From NCBI GenBank assembly GCA_017959135.1, contig JAGDBH010000004.1, positions 1 to 14,287 on the forward strand: a stretch of DNA of 14,287 nt, read 5' to 3'. This stretch comes from Succinivibrio sp. Lineage in GTDB: Bacteria; Pseudomonadota; Gammaproteobacteria; Enterobacterales; Succinivibrionaceae. This document shows, in pieces, positions 1-6,589 of the stretch; the stretch's first letter is position 1, and each line of letters opens with the position of its first letter. The notes beneath the pieces were generated by a model. It had not been told where the DNA came from and searched no databases. It saw nothing but the letters and a program-made list of their open reading frames with translations. The translations under genes and the position numbers were made by a program.

Positions 1-1
1 A

Positions 2-835
2 AAGATGATGTCTACTCAGTTTAAGAGTCACTCTGAACTGATCAAGGAAAACGAACAGCTTTCCACAGAAAACTTCATGCAGAGAGCCAATACCTTGAGA
101 CTAAAGGATCTTGAGGATGAGAATCAGGCTTTACGTAAGCTTTTAAACTCACCTGTAAGACAGAACATCAAGAGACTGTTTGCTGAGGTGGTTGATGTTG
201 ATCCTGATCCATACCTAAGCCGTGTTACTGTAAACCGCGGTACCAGCTCAGATGTTTATGAGGGTATGCCTGTTATTACCGACAAAGGTCTTGTCGGTCA
301 GGTAATGGATGCAAACTATTCCTATTCACGAGTTCTTCTCCTAACAGATCCTAACTGTCAGATCCCTGTAATCGATTCAAGATCTTCTGTAAGAGCAATC
401 TGTGTAGGTTCAGGTTCTCATGCAGAGATTATTATCAATAACGTTCCTCGTACAGCTGATATTAAAGAAGGCGATATGCTTTTAACCTCAGGAATCGGAG
501 GAGTTTATCCAAAAGGATATCCTGTTGCAGTTGTAACTTCTGTAGGTATTTCTGATTCTCAGCCATTTGCTGCCATCAAGGCCAGACCGCTGGTTGAAAC
601 TGATAAGATGCGTTATGTACTGATGTTCGGTGCCAATAATGACGGTACTGATGCAGAGGAATATGCTCTTCAGGCAAAACAGCTTACTGACGATAAGAAT
701 ATTCTTCATCAGAAAAAGGTTAAAGAGCTGATTGATACACTTTCTGTAAAGAAAGGCAATAAGGCTGATAATTCTGAGAAAAAGGCTCAGAATTCAGATG
801 ATAAGAAAACTAAAGTAGGTGGTACAAATGATTAG
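2..835 (+). CDS. mreC: MreC, rod-shape-determining protein (5' end outside window)
   Basis: MreC is a bitopic inner-membrane protein whose periplasmic part scaffolds the elongasome (MreB, MreD, RodA, PBP2) for lateral wall synthesis. About 277 residues are visible. The reading frame is open to the window edge, so the methionines at 5 and 8 are probably internal, and the N-terminal membrane segment lies upstream. What remains begins with a Glu/Leu-rich coiled coil (about the first 50 residues). The beta-domain core of the family follows, including VNRGTSSDVYEGMPV, GLVGQV and SRVLLLTDPN. The C-terminus is an unusually Lys/Asp-rich tail of about 40 residues, probably disordered. The stop (833-835) overlaps the mreD start by 8 nt, so the two are translationally linked. 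Identity is firm from these blocks plus the mreD neighbour. Confidence 0.95.
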   Translation, partial: KMMSTQFKSHSELIKENEQLSTENFMQRANTLRLKDLEDENQALRKLLNSPVRQNIKRLFAEVVDVDPDPYLSRVTVNRGTSSDVYEGMPVITDKGLVGQVMDANYSYSRVLLLTDPNCQIPVIDSRSSVRAICVGSGSHAEIIINNVPRTADIKEGDMLLTSGIGGVYPKGYPVAVVTSVGISDSQPFAAIKARPLVETDKMRYVLMFGANNDGTDAEEYALQAKQLTDDKNILHQKKVKELIDTLSVKKGNKADNSEKKAQNSDDKKTKVGGTND

Positions 836-1349
836 CGGAAAAGACAGCGGAAATTCCTTTCTGTTACTTTTAGTACCAATGCTGTTCATTGGTCTGATTC
901 TTCAGATTATTCATCTTCCTGAAGTTATTTCTCTGAACAGACCAGATTTTCTTACTCTTATCATTCTGTTCTTTGCTGTTTACAGCAATTTCAGTCTGAA
1001 AATCGAGACCAGCTGGCTTGTCGGTATCTTCCTTGATCTGGCAACAGGTGCTCCTCTTGGAATCAATGCTCTGATCATCTCTGCTCAGATTTATCTGATA
1101 ACCACTCAGTTTAAGAATTTCTATAAATATAAACTGTGGCAGCAGGTAATCATTGTTGGAATAATCAACTTCCTGGTAACCATTCTATGTTACTGGGTTG
1201 AGCATATTATTGGCCGCAGCTACTATGAAATCAATTTCCTGATTCCATCTATATCAACAGCTATATTCTGGCCAATCGTTTATTCTATCTGTCTGATTTT
1301 ATGTTCTACCTTCTCTGTCAGCTCAGATGATAAAGAGAAGCTAGATTAG
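828..1349 (+). CDS. mreD: MreD, rod-shape-determining membrane protein
   Basis: MreD is a small integral membrane protein that works with MreC in the cell-elongation complex. The product has 173 residues (E. coli MreD is about 160) and is hydrophobic almost throughout, with about five or six membrane segments. The family signatures RPDFLTL and GIFLDLATGAPLG are both present. ATG at 828 is preferred because AGGTGG (817-822) lies 5 nt upstream. A GTG in frame at 819 would add three residues but would sit on that ribosome binding site. The start lies inside the end of mreC and the stop is 6 nt before maf, so all are in one transcript. The C-terminus ends in a short charged tail (SSDDKEKLD). Confidence 0.93.
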   Translation: MISGKDSGNSFLLLLVPMLFIGLILQIIHLPEVISLNRPDFLTLIILFFAVYSNFSLKIETSWLVGIFLDLATGAPLGINALIISAQIYLITTQFKNFYKYKLWQQVIIVGIINFLVTILCYWVEHIIGRSYYEINFLIPSISTAIFWPIVYSICLILCSTFSVSSDDKEKLD

Positions 1350-1355
1350 GTATAA

Positions 1356-1940
1356 ATGACTAAACTTATCCTTGCCTCAGGATCTCCACGACGCAAAGAA
1401 TTCATCAGCCATCTTGGTATTGATTTTGATGTGGAGATTCCTAATATTGATGAATCTCCCGTACAGGGAGAAACCCCAAGCGAACTTGTTTTAAGATTAT
1501 CTCGTCTGAAGGCGGATTTCATTTCCCAAAACCACAGTGATTCTGTAGTAGTTGCTGCTGACACTGTTGTCTGTTTTAATGGTATGATCCTGGGAAAACC
1601 TTCTTCAAGAGAAGATGCCTTCAACATGATAAAAATGCTTCAGGGACAGACTCACACCGTGTATACCGGGGTTACTGTTCAGAAAGGAAATCTTAAAAGA
1701 AGTAAGGTTGTTTCAACCGAAGTTACATTCGATTCCATGGATGATGAATTCATAAGAAACTATGTTGCCTCTGGAGAGTGTGACGATAAAGCAGGTGCTT
1801 ATGCAATTCAGGGAATGGCTTCAATGTTCATTTCCCAGGTAAAGGGATCAGTAAGTTCAGTTGTAGGATTACCTATAAACGAAGTTGTTAAGTATTTAAG
1901 AGAATTTGGTCTAGAAATTCCAGTCTCAAAGGTGTGTTGA
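1356..1940 (+). CDS. maf: Maf/YhdE-type nucleoside triphosphate pyrophosphatase (dTTP/UTP)
   Basis: Maf proteins hydrolyse non-canonical and some canonical nucleoside triphosphates to the monophosphate and pyrophosphate, and have been linked to septum control. The 194-residue product has the full family pattern: the substrate-loop motif LASGSPRR (residues 6-13), the presumed catalytic Asp69 in AADTVV, GKP, GQTHTVYTGV and DKAGAYAIQG. The last motif and the position behind mreD match the YhdE subgroup (dTTP/UTPase) better than the YceF subgroup (m7GTP). Start ATG lies 6 nt after the mreD stop without a strong ribosome binding site, consistent with coupled translation. The stop overlaps the tldD ATG by one base (TGATG). 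The subgroup assignment is by recalled resemblance. Confidence 0.92.
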   Translation: MTKLILASGSPRRKEFISHLGIDFDVEIPNIDESPVQGETPSELVLRLSRLKADFISQNHSDSVVVAADTVVCFNGMILGKPSSREDAFNMIKMLQGQTHTVYTGVTVQKGNLKRSKVVSTEVTFDSMDDEFIRNYVASGECDDKAGAYAIQGMASMFISQVKGSVSSVVGLPINEVVKYLREFGLEIPVSKVC

Positions 1941-3379
1941 TGAATACATACGAAAAAGCCTCCAAGATACTTTGGAATAACACAGATATAAATCTGGAAG
2001 TAGCTCAGAAAGCGCTTAATCACCTGAATTCAAGAGAAATTGATTTTGGTGATTTATTCTTTGAAAGAAGTGTTGCTGAGGGATTTTTTCTTGAAGAAGG
2101 AATCGTAAAGGGCGGATCTTTCAGTATTTCCCAGGGTGTTGGTGTTAGAGCTGTATTAGGAGCCAAATCCGGATTTGCCTATTCAGATGTTCTGGATGAA
2201 AAGTCTCTTATGGAAGCCTGTTCTGCTGCACACAGCATCAGTCATGGTCACAGCTGTAATCGTGAAAAGATTGTTGTTTCAAAAAGAGAAACCAAACCTC
2301 TGTATGTGGATGATGATCCTATTGCCGCAATGGATAAGGCTCAGAAGGCTGCAATGCTGGAGATTCTTGATAAAAAAGCCAGAGCTTTAGATCCAAGAGT
2401 TGTTCAGGTTATGGGTAGTCTTAACTGTTCATATTCAACGACCATGGTAATGCCTACAGATGGTCCTGCCCGATGTGATATCAAACCAATCTGTAACATT
2501 TCTGTAAGTGTGGTCATGGAACACAAAGGCCGTAAGGAAGAAGGTTTCGCTGCAACCGGTGGTGCTGTACTTTTCAACACTCTGCTTAAAGATGATACTT
2601 TAGATAATCTGGCTAAGGAAGCTGTAAGAATGGCATCTGTTAATATGGAAGCTATTCCTGCTCCTGCTGGAACTATGCCTGTTGTTCTAGGTGCCGGCTG
2701 GCCTGGTGTTCTGGTTCATGAGGCTGTAGGACATGGTCTTGAAGGTGATTTCAACAGAACCGGTTCTTCTGCATATTCAGGAAAAATCGGTCAGAAGGTT
2801 GCCTCAAGCTCATGTACCATTATTGATGACGGTACTATTCCAAATCGCAGAGGTTCCTTATCATTTGACGATGAAGGTACTGATTCTGCATGTAATGTCC
2901 TGATTGAAAAGGGTATCCTCAAGGGATATATGCAGGATAAGCAGAATGCTATGCTGATGAATATGAAGCCTACAGGAAACGGCAGACGTCAGAGCTACAA
3001 CTGCATGCCAATTCCTAGAATGACCAATACCTTCCTGCAGAATGGCGAGTATGACAAGGACGAGATCATCTCCTCTGTGAAGAATGGTATTTATGCGGTT
3101 AACTTCCGTGGCGGTCAGGTTGATATTACCTCGGGTGAATTTGTATTCTCTGCTTCAGAGGCCTATCTGATTGAAAATGGAAAGGTTACATCTCCTATTA
3201 AGGGAGCTACTCTTATAGGTAATGGTCCTAAGACCATGCAGCAGGTATCAATGGTTGGCAACAACCTTGAATTTGACTGCGGTATCGGCATGTGCGGTAA
3301 AGCTGGTCAGGGCGCTGCTGTTGGTATCGGTCAGCCTACAGTTAAGATTGACTCAATTACTGTTGGCGGCACAAACTAA
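1940..3379 (+). CDS. tldD: TldD, metalloprotease subunit of the TldD/TldE complex
   Basis: TldD is the catalytic subunit of a cytoplasmic heteromeric zinc protease with TldE (PmbA). In E. coli the pair trims the microcin B17 leader peptide and degrades CcdA. The 479-residue product matches the family length (about 481). It carries the metal site HEAVGH (His260, Glu261, His265) in VLVHEAVGHGLEGDFN, and the C-terminal GMCGKAGQG with Cys452, where the third zinc ligand is expected. ATG at 1940 is chosen over the in-frame GTG at 1934, because AAAGG (1928-1932) is correctly spaced and the start overlaps the maf stop. It is the last gene of the mre cluster here; a hairpin follows the stop codon directly. 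Its partner pmbA is at 11068-12423. Confidence 0.95.
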   Translation: MNTYEKASKILWNNTDINLEVAQKALNHLNSREIDFGDLFFERSVAEGFFLEEGIVKGGSFSISQGVGVRAVLGAKSGFAYSDVLDEKSLMEACSAAHSISHGHSCNREKIVVSKRETKPLYVDDDPIAAMDKAQKAAMLEILDKKARALDPRVVQVMGSLNCSYSTTMVMPTDGPARCDIKPICNISVSVVMEHKGRKEEGFAATGGAVLFNTLLKDDTLDNLAKEAVRMASVNMEAIPAPAGTMPVVLGAGWPGVLVHEAVGHGLEGDFNRTGSSAYSGKIGQKVASSSCTIIDDGTIPNRRGSLSFDDEGTDSACNVLIEKGILKGYMQDKQNAMLMNMKPTGNGRRQSYNCMPIPRMTNTFLQNGEYDKDEIISSVKNGIYAVNFRGGQVDITSGEFVFSASEAYLIENGKVTSPIKGATLIGNGPKTMQQVSMVGNNLEFDCGIGMCGKAGQGAAVGIGQPTVKIDSITVGGTN

Positions 3380-3420
3380 AAAAAGGCTGCAGATTAAATG
3401 ATCTGCAGCCGAATTATCTT
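3378..3420. terminator. Bidirectional intrinsic terminator between tldD and edd
   Basis: A perfect 10-bp stem, GGCTGCAGAT (3385-3394) with ATCTGCAGCC (3401-3410), closes a 6-nt loop. On the minus strand it is followed by seven consecutive T (3384-3378), a strong terminator for edd. On the plus strand the tail GAATTATCTTTT is weaker but usable for tldD. The A run overlaps the tldD stop codon. Confidence 0.88.
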
Positions 3421-3441
3421 TTCTATAAGAAATCCGTTGTC

Positions 3442-5256
3442 CTATCTGTTTACGTAAACTGGCTTAAACAGGAAGCTTGCTCCCTGATCTGCCGGCAGAA
3501 CATTTTCTCTGCATACCCTAAACAGTACTCGACCGTAGGTCTGTTCATCCTGTTCAATATCAGGTTCTTGGGCAAGTCTGTTTTCTAAAGATGTCATACA
3601 GTTGATTTCACCTTTTTCAGCATCAAAATCAATAAGATCACCATCTTTCAGAAGAGATATCAATCCACCCTTTGCAGCTTCTGGTGACAGATGCAGCGCT
3701 GATGGAATTCCGCCTGAAGCTCCTGATAATCTTCCGTCGGTCAGCAGGGCAACATGGTAACCAGCTTTCTGCAGATTACCAAGAACAGGCATCAGAGTAT
3801 GGAGTTCCGGCATTCCAGAGGCAGCAGGACCGGCGTATCTGACGACAATTACCGCATCCTGATTCAGTTTTCCTTCCTTGTATGCCTTCTGCACATCATA
3901 CTGTGAGTTGAATACTCTGGCTGGAGCGACAACATGCATATGTTCTTTTGCAACTGCAGAAATCTTTATAACACTGTCACCCAGATTTCCATGAAGAACC
4001 TTAAGTCCTCCCTGTTCTCTGAAGCATCCACCATCTGAAACTATGACATCAGGATCTTTTGATTCTCCGCAGTCAACAAACTTAAGCTCCCCGTTTTCAA
4101 TAACAGGTGTGGTCAGCTGATTGGAGAAATCTCCAAACACCGTCTGCACATCTTCATGGAGAAGTTCTCGTTTTGCCAGTGCCTTTAAGAGTACAGGAAC
4201 ACCTCCGGCATTCTGCAGTGCGTTGATATCGTAGCTGGCATTTGGATATACCTGTACCAGTAGAGGTACAACCTCGGAGAGATCACTTATATCCTGCCAG
4301 GTGACAATATATCCTGCACTTCTGGCTATTGCCGGCATGTGCAGCGTATGGTTGGTTGAGCCTCCTGATGCCAGAAGGGCAACCAGACCGTTTACAATAT
4401 TTTTGGCAGTAAGGGTTTTGTACAGCGGTTTGAAGTGTTTTCCCTGTCTGGTGCTTTCTACCATCATTTTTACAGCATAGTCTGTAAGTCTGTCTCTCAG
4501 CTCTGTATCAGGTGGTACAAACGCAGAGCCTGGAAGCATAAGTCCCATGGCCTCTAAAACCAGCTGATTGGTGTTGGCTGTGCCGTAGAAGGTGCAGGTT
4601 CCTTTTGAGTGATAGCATTTGCACTCCATTCTCTGAAGTGCAATCTTATCGATTTTTCCTGCTGCATAGTCCTGACGGACTTCTGATTTCTCTTTATTGG
4701 AAATACCTGTACTCATAGGTCCTGAAGGAATAAAAGCTACAGGAAGATGGGCAAAGGCAGCAGAGCCCATGAGAAGACCTGGACTGATTTTATCGCATAT
4801 TCCCAGAAGAAGAGCTCCATCAAATATGTTGTGAGACAGGGCAACAGCAACGCTTTGTGCAATCAGGTCGCGTGAGAAAAGAGATATGTCCATACCAGGC
4901 TGGCCCTGGGTAACTCCGTCACACATGGCTGGAACCATTCCTGCAACCTGGCTGCTGGCGCCTACGGACTGTGCACTTTGGGCTATCTTTTGAGGGTAAT
5001 CCTTATAGGGACAGTGAGCACTTACCATGTCATTATAGGCACTTACAATCGCAAGATTAGGTCCAGCTCCGGTAATAAGGTTTTCTTTTGTTGAATCCAA
5101 GGCTCCGGCTGCAGCATGAGCAATATTTGAGCAGGTAAGAGTTTCTCTGTCACGATTTACTGAAGACTGTGCTTCAATCATCTTCAGATAGGCTTTTCTT
5201 GTAAGTCTGGAACGCTCTTCAATACGTCTTGTAACTTCTAGTATGACCTTATTCAT
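3442..5256 (-). CDS. edd: Phosphogluconate dehydratase (Entner-Doudoroff, EC 4.2.1.12)
   Basis: Edd dehydrates 6-phospho-D-gluconate to 2-keto-3-deoxy-6-phosphogluconate (KDPG) in the cytoplasm, using an Fe-S cluster. The product has 604 residues (E. coli Edd has 603) and matches along its whole length: N-terminal VTRRIEERSRLTR, SYNDM-like AYNDMVSAH, PAMCDGVTQGQ (Cys112), GICDKISPG (Cys154), GTCTFYGTANTNQ (Cys221), LASGGSTNHT and TDGRLSGASGGIPS. The three cysteines are at the cluster-ligand positions of the IlvD/Edd family. CTFYGTANTN and the gntK neighbour favour Edd over dihydroxy-acid dehydratase. ATG at 5256 fits the E. coli N-terminus and follows AAGAGG at good spacing; a TTG two codons upstream is in frame but less likely. 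It overlaps the end of gntK by 8 nt. The aldolase gene eda is not in the window. Confidence 0.95.
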   Translation of the reverse strand: MNKVILEVTRRIEERSRLTRKAYLKMIEAQSSVNRDRETLTCSNIAHAAAGALDSTKENLITGAGPNLAIVSAYNDMVSAHCPYKDYPQKIAQSAQSVGASSQVAGMVPAMCDGVTQGQPGMDISLFSRDLIAQSVAVALSHNIFDGALLLGICDKISPGLLMGSAAFAHLPVAFIPSGPMSTGISNKEKSEVRQDYAAGKIDKIALQRMECKCYHSKGTCTFYGTANTNQLVLEAMGLMLPGSAFVPPDTELRDRLTDYAVKMMVESTRQGKHFKPLYKTLTAKNIVNGLVALLASGGSTNHTLHMPAIARSAGYIVTWQDISDLSEVVPLLVQVYPNASYDINALQNAGGVPVLLKALAKRELLHEDVQTVFGDFSNQLTTPVIENGELKFVDCGESKDPDVIVSDGGCFREQGGLKVLHGNLGDSVIKISAVAKEHMHVVAPARVFNSQYDVQKAYKEGKLNQDAVIVVRYAGPAASGMPELHTLMPVLGNLQKAGYHVALLTDGRLSGASGGIPSALHLSPEAAKGGLISLLKDGDLIDFDAEKGEINCMTSLENRLAQEPDIEQDEQTYGRVLFRVCRENVLPADQGASFLFKPVYVNR

Positions 5257-5764
5257 CTGCAAGCCTCTTTTCTATCTGTGCTATAGCCAGACTGACTATC
5301 TGTTCAGGGGAATCTTTGATATCTATGTTTATAACGTCGTTCTCTGAGTCAGGAAACTCCAGAGCTTCAAACTGGGAGTTGAGCATATCTTCCTTCATGA
5401 AATGTCCCTGACGTTTCATCATTCGATCACGGATAAGTTCTTTGCTGCCATAAAGATGTATAAAGATAAGACCTTCATTACCTTCTCTGAGCATGTCACG
5501 ATACTTCTTTTTCAGTGCAGAGCAGACTACCACTCCTGACTGTTTGCGGTTTTCCATAGAGAAGAGGACATCATTTACTCTTGTAAGCCAGGGAATTCTG
5601 TCTTCATCGTTAAGAGGGCGGCCTTCTCTCATTTTTATGATATTGGCACGAGGATGAAGATCGTCTCCATCAATAAAGCTGGAATGAAAGTGTTCAGCTA
5701 TAGCTTTGCCGATAGTACTTTTTCCGCTGCCACAAACTCCCATTACTACGCATTTTACGGTCAT
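5249..5764 (-). CDS. gntK: Gluconokinase, GntK type (EC 2.7.1.12)
   Basis: GntK phosphorylates D-gluconate with ATP to 6-phosphogluconate, the substrate of the next gene, edd. The 171-residue product (family about 170-175) starts with a P-loop, GVCGSGKST (residues 9-17). The gluconokinase signatures follow: DGDDLHPRANI (32-42), PLNDEDRIPWL (50-60), VCSALKKKYRD (80-90) and GHFMKEDML. Shikimate kinase, which shares the fold, lacks these. ATG at 5764 is preferred because AAGGA lies 6-7 nt upstream; the ATG at 5770 would abut that site. It is the first gene of a two-gene operon with edd (8-nt overlap). It faces away from the TRAP operon across 331 bp, suggesting joint control of uptake and breakdown. 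Confidence 0.93.
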   Translation of the reverse strand: MTVKCVVMGVCGSGKSTIGKAIAEHFHSSFIDGDDLHPRANIIKMREGRPLNDEDRIPWLTRVNDVLFSMENRKQSGVVVCSALKKKYRDMLREGNEGLIFIHLYGSKELIRDRMMKRQGHFMKEDMLNSQFEALEFPDSENDVINIDIKDSPEQIVSLAIAQIEKRLADE

Positions 5765-6011
5765 AATCATCCTTAATCGTACTTTTGTTATATTCCTAAA
5801 TCCTATATCTTTTATCGTAAATTCAATACTAAATCAATTCACAGAAGTTTTCTAAAGCAAAAGTCACATCTGTATATATAAATTTAAAATAAATTACTGT
5901 TATCTAAAGAAGAGCTGAATATCTTTAATAAACTGATTTAAAAGCTGTTTTTTGTTGTAGGCGTTCTTTAGGTTGGATTTTTTGTGGGTTAATAGATTAT
6001 ACAGAAATTCT

Positions 6012-6033
6012 AACTGTGAACAATAAGACATTT
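6012..6033. promoter_or_regulatory. Possible CRP (cAMP receptor protein) binding site
   Basis: AACTGTGAACAATAAGACATTT matches 16 of 22 positions of the E. coli CRP consensus: a perfect TGTGA half (6015-6019), six bases, then AGACA in place of TCACA (6026-6030). Its centre (6022.5) is exactly 41.5 bp upstream of the start predicted from a TAGACT -10 box at 6052-6057, the class II activator spacing. Found by eye, so the match could be chance in AT-rich DNA. Confidence 0.4.
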
Positions 6034-6051
6034 TTTTTTATCAAAAAAAAG

Positions 6052-6064
6052 TAGACTTTTGTTA
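6052..6064 (+). promoter_or_regulatory. Candidate -10 box and start site of the TRAP operon
   Basis: TAGACT (6052-6057) matches TATAAT at four of six positions, including the key A2 and T6. A start near 6064 would leave a leader of about 32 nt containing the ribosome binding site AGGAG (6086-6090 region). There is no good -35 box 17 bp upstream, as expected of an activator-dependent promoter with the CRP-like site in its place. Tentative. Confidence 0.25.
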
Positions 6065-6095
6065 ATGCTTACAACTTATGTAATAGGAGTGTCAA

Positions 6096-6587
6096 ATGGA
6101 GAAAATAAGTCAAGTTATCTCAAAGTCACTTGACGTCTTTTCAGTCGTTCTTCTGGTGGTTATGTCGCTTTTGGTAATCATCAATGTAGCCCTGCGCTTT
6201 ATATTTAATTCAAGTATTGTTTTCTCAGAAGAACTGTCCAGATTTCTCTTTATATGGGTTGTATATATCGGAGCCATCATTGCCGTAAGAGATGACAGTC
6301 ATATTTACGTGGATTTTATTCGTAAGAAACTGCCTGAGGGTATTCAGTTTTTCTTAAAGATTGTCTGTGAAATAGCAATGCTGATTGGCTGTACTCTGTT
6401 TTTCCTGGGAAGCGTAGATTTAACAGAAGTTAATATCACAGACCATTCTCCTGTTGCAGGAATCTCTCTGGGATTTGTCTATTCAGCAGGTCTTCTTGGC
6501 AGCTTCGGCATGATAATCATGCTCCTTATAAGGCTTTATAGAGTTCTTCGTAAAAGAGAAGTAACTTCTCAGAAGGAGGCTGAATAA
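6096..6587 (+). CDS. dctQ: TRAP transporter small membrane subunit (DctQ/YiaM family)
   Basis: DctQ is the four-helix inner-membrane subunit of tripartite ATP-independent periplasmic (TRAP) transporters; it supports the large DctM channel and helps dock the binding protein. The 163-residue product has the expected four hydrophobic segments (about 14-36, 46-64, 86-108 and 124-145). It has the family motif FSEELSRFLFIWVVYIGA followed by VRDDSHIYVDF. AGGAG 6-10 nt upstream of the ATG is a strong ribosome binding site. It is the first gene of a three-gene operon; the dctM ATG follows the stop by 2 nt. The subunit alone gives little on substrate, which is judged from dctM and dctP. Confidence 0.92.
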   Translation: MEKISQVISKSLDVFSVVLLVVMSLLVIINVALRFIFNSSIVFSEELSRFLFIWVVYIGAIIAVRDDSHIYVDFIRKKLPEGIQFFLKIVCEIAMLIGCTLFFLGSVDLTEVNITDHSPVAGISLGFVYSAGLLGSFGMIIMLLIRLYRVLRKREVTSQKEAE

Positions 6588-6589
6588 CT

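Larger units (their letters stand above)
5765..6095. other. AT-rich divergent intergenic region between gntK and dctQ
   Basis: No gene is seen in these 331 bp, which are very AT-rich. The region must hold the promoters of both gntK-edd (leftward) and the TRAP operon (rightward). It contains a CRP-like site (6012-6033), a T9/A8 tract (6031-6050), and a small palindrome AAAAGT-AG-ACTTTT (6047-6060). The 10-mer ACTTTTGTTA occurs at 5781-5790 and 6055-6064, with a reverse-oriented 7-bp CAAAAGT at 5858-5864. A TATAAC hexamer on the minus strand (5792-5787) is a possible gntK -10 element, without a convincing -35. I see no small RNA or riboswitch I can support. Confidence 0.6.

Noticed and set aside
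5..10. ATG codons at 5 and 8 as the mreC start
   Set aside because: The frame is open to the window edge, and MreC needs an N-terminal membrane segment that is missing here, so these are internal methionines.
819..827. GTG at 819 as the mreD start
   Set aside because: It would lie within the ribosome binding site AGGTGG; ATG at 828 has correct spacing.
1346..1627. Antisense open frame of 93 codons within maf
   Set aside because: It lies wholly opposite a well-conserved gene, has no ribosome binding site and resembles no family; the same holds for the other antisense frames in tldD, dctM, pmbA and mreC.
3442..5256. Dihydroxy-acid dehydratase (IlvD) instead of Edd
   Set aside because: The family is shared, but the length, the N-terminal motif and CTFYGTANTN match Edd, and gntK is the neighbour.
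5973..6000. TTGGAT/GATTAT as the dctQ promoter
   Set aside because: The -35 box matches at only three of six positions with 16-bp spacing, and the CRP-like site would then lie downstream; the promoter near 6052 fits better, though still tentative.
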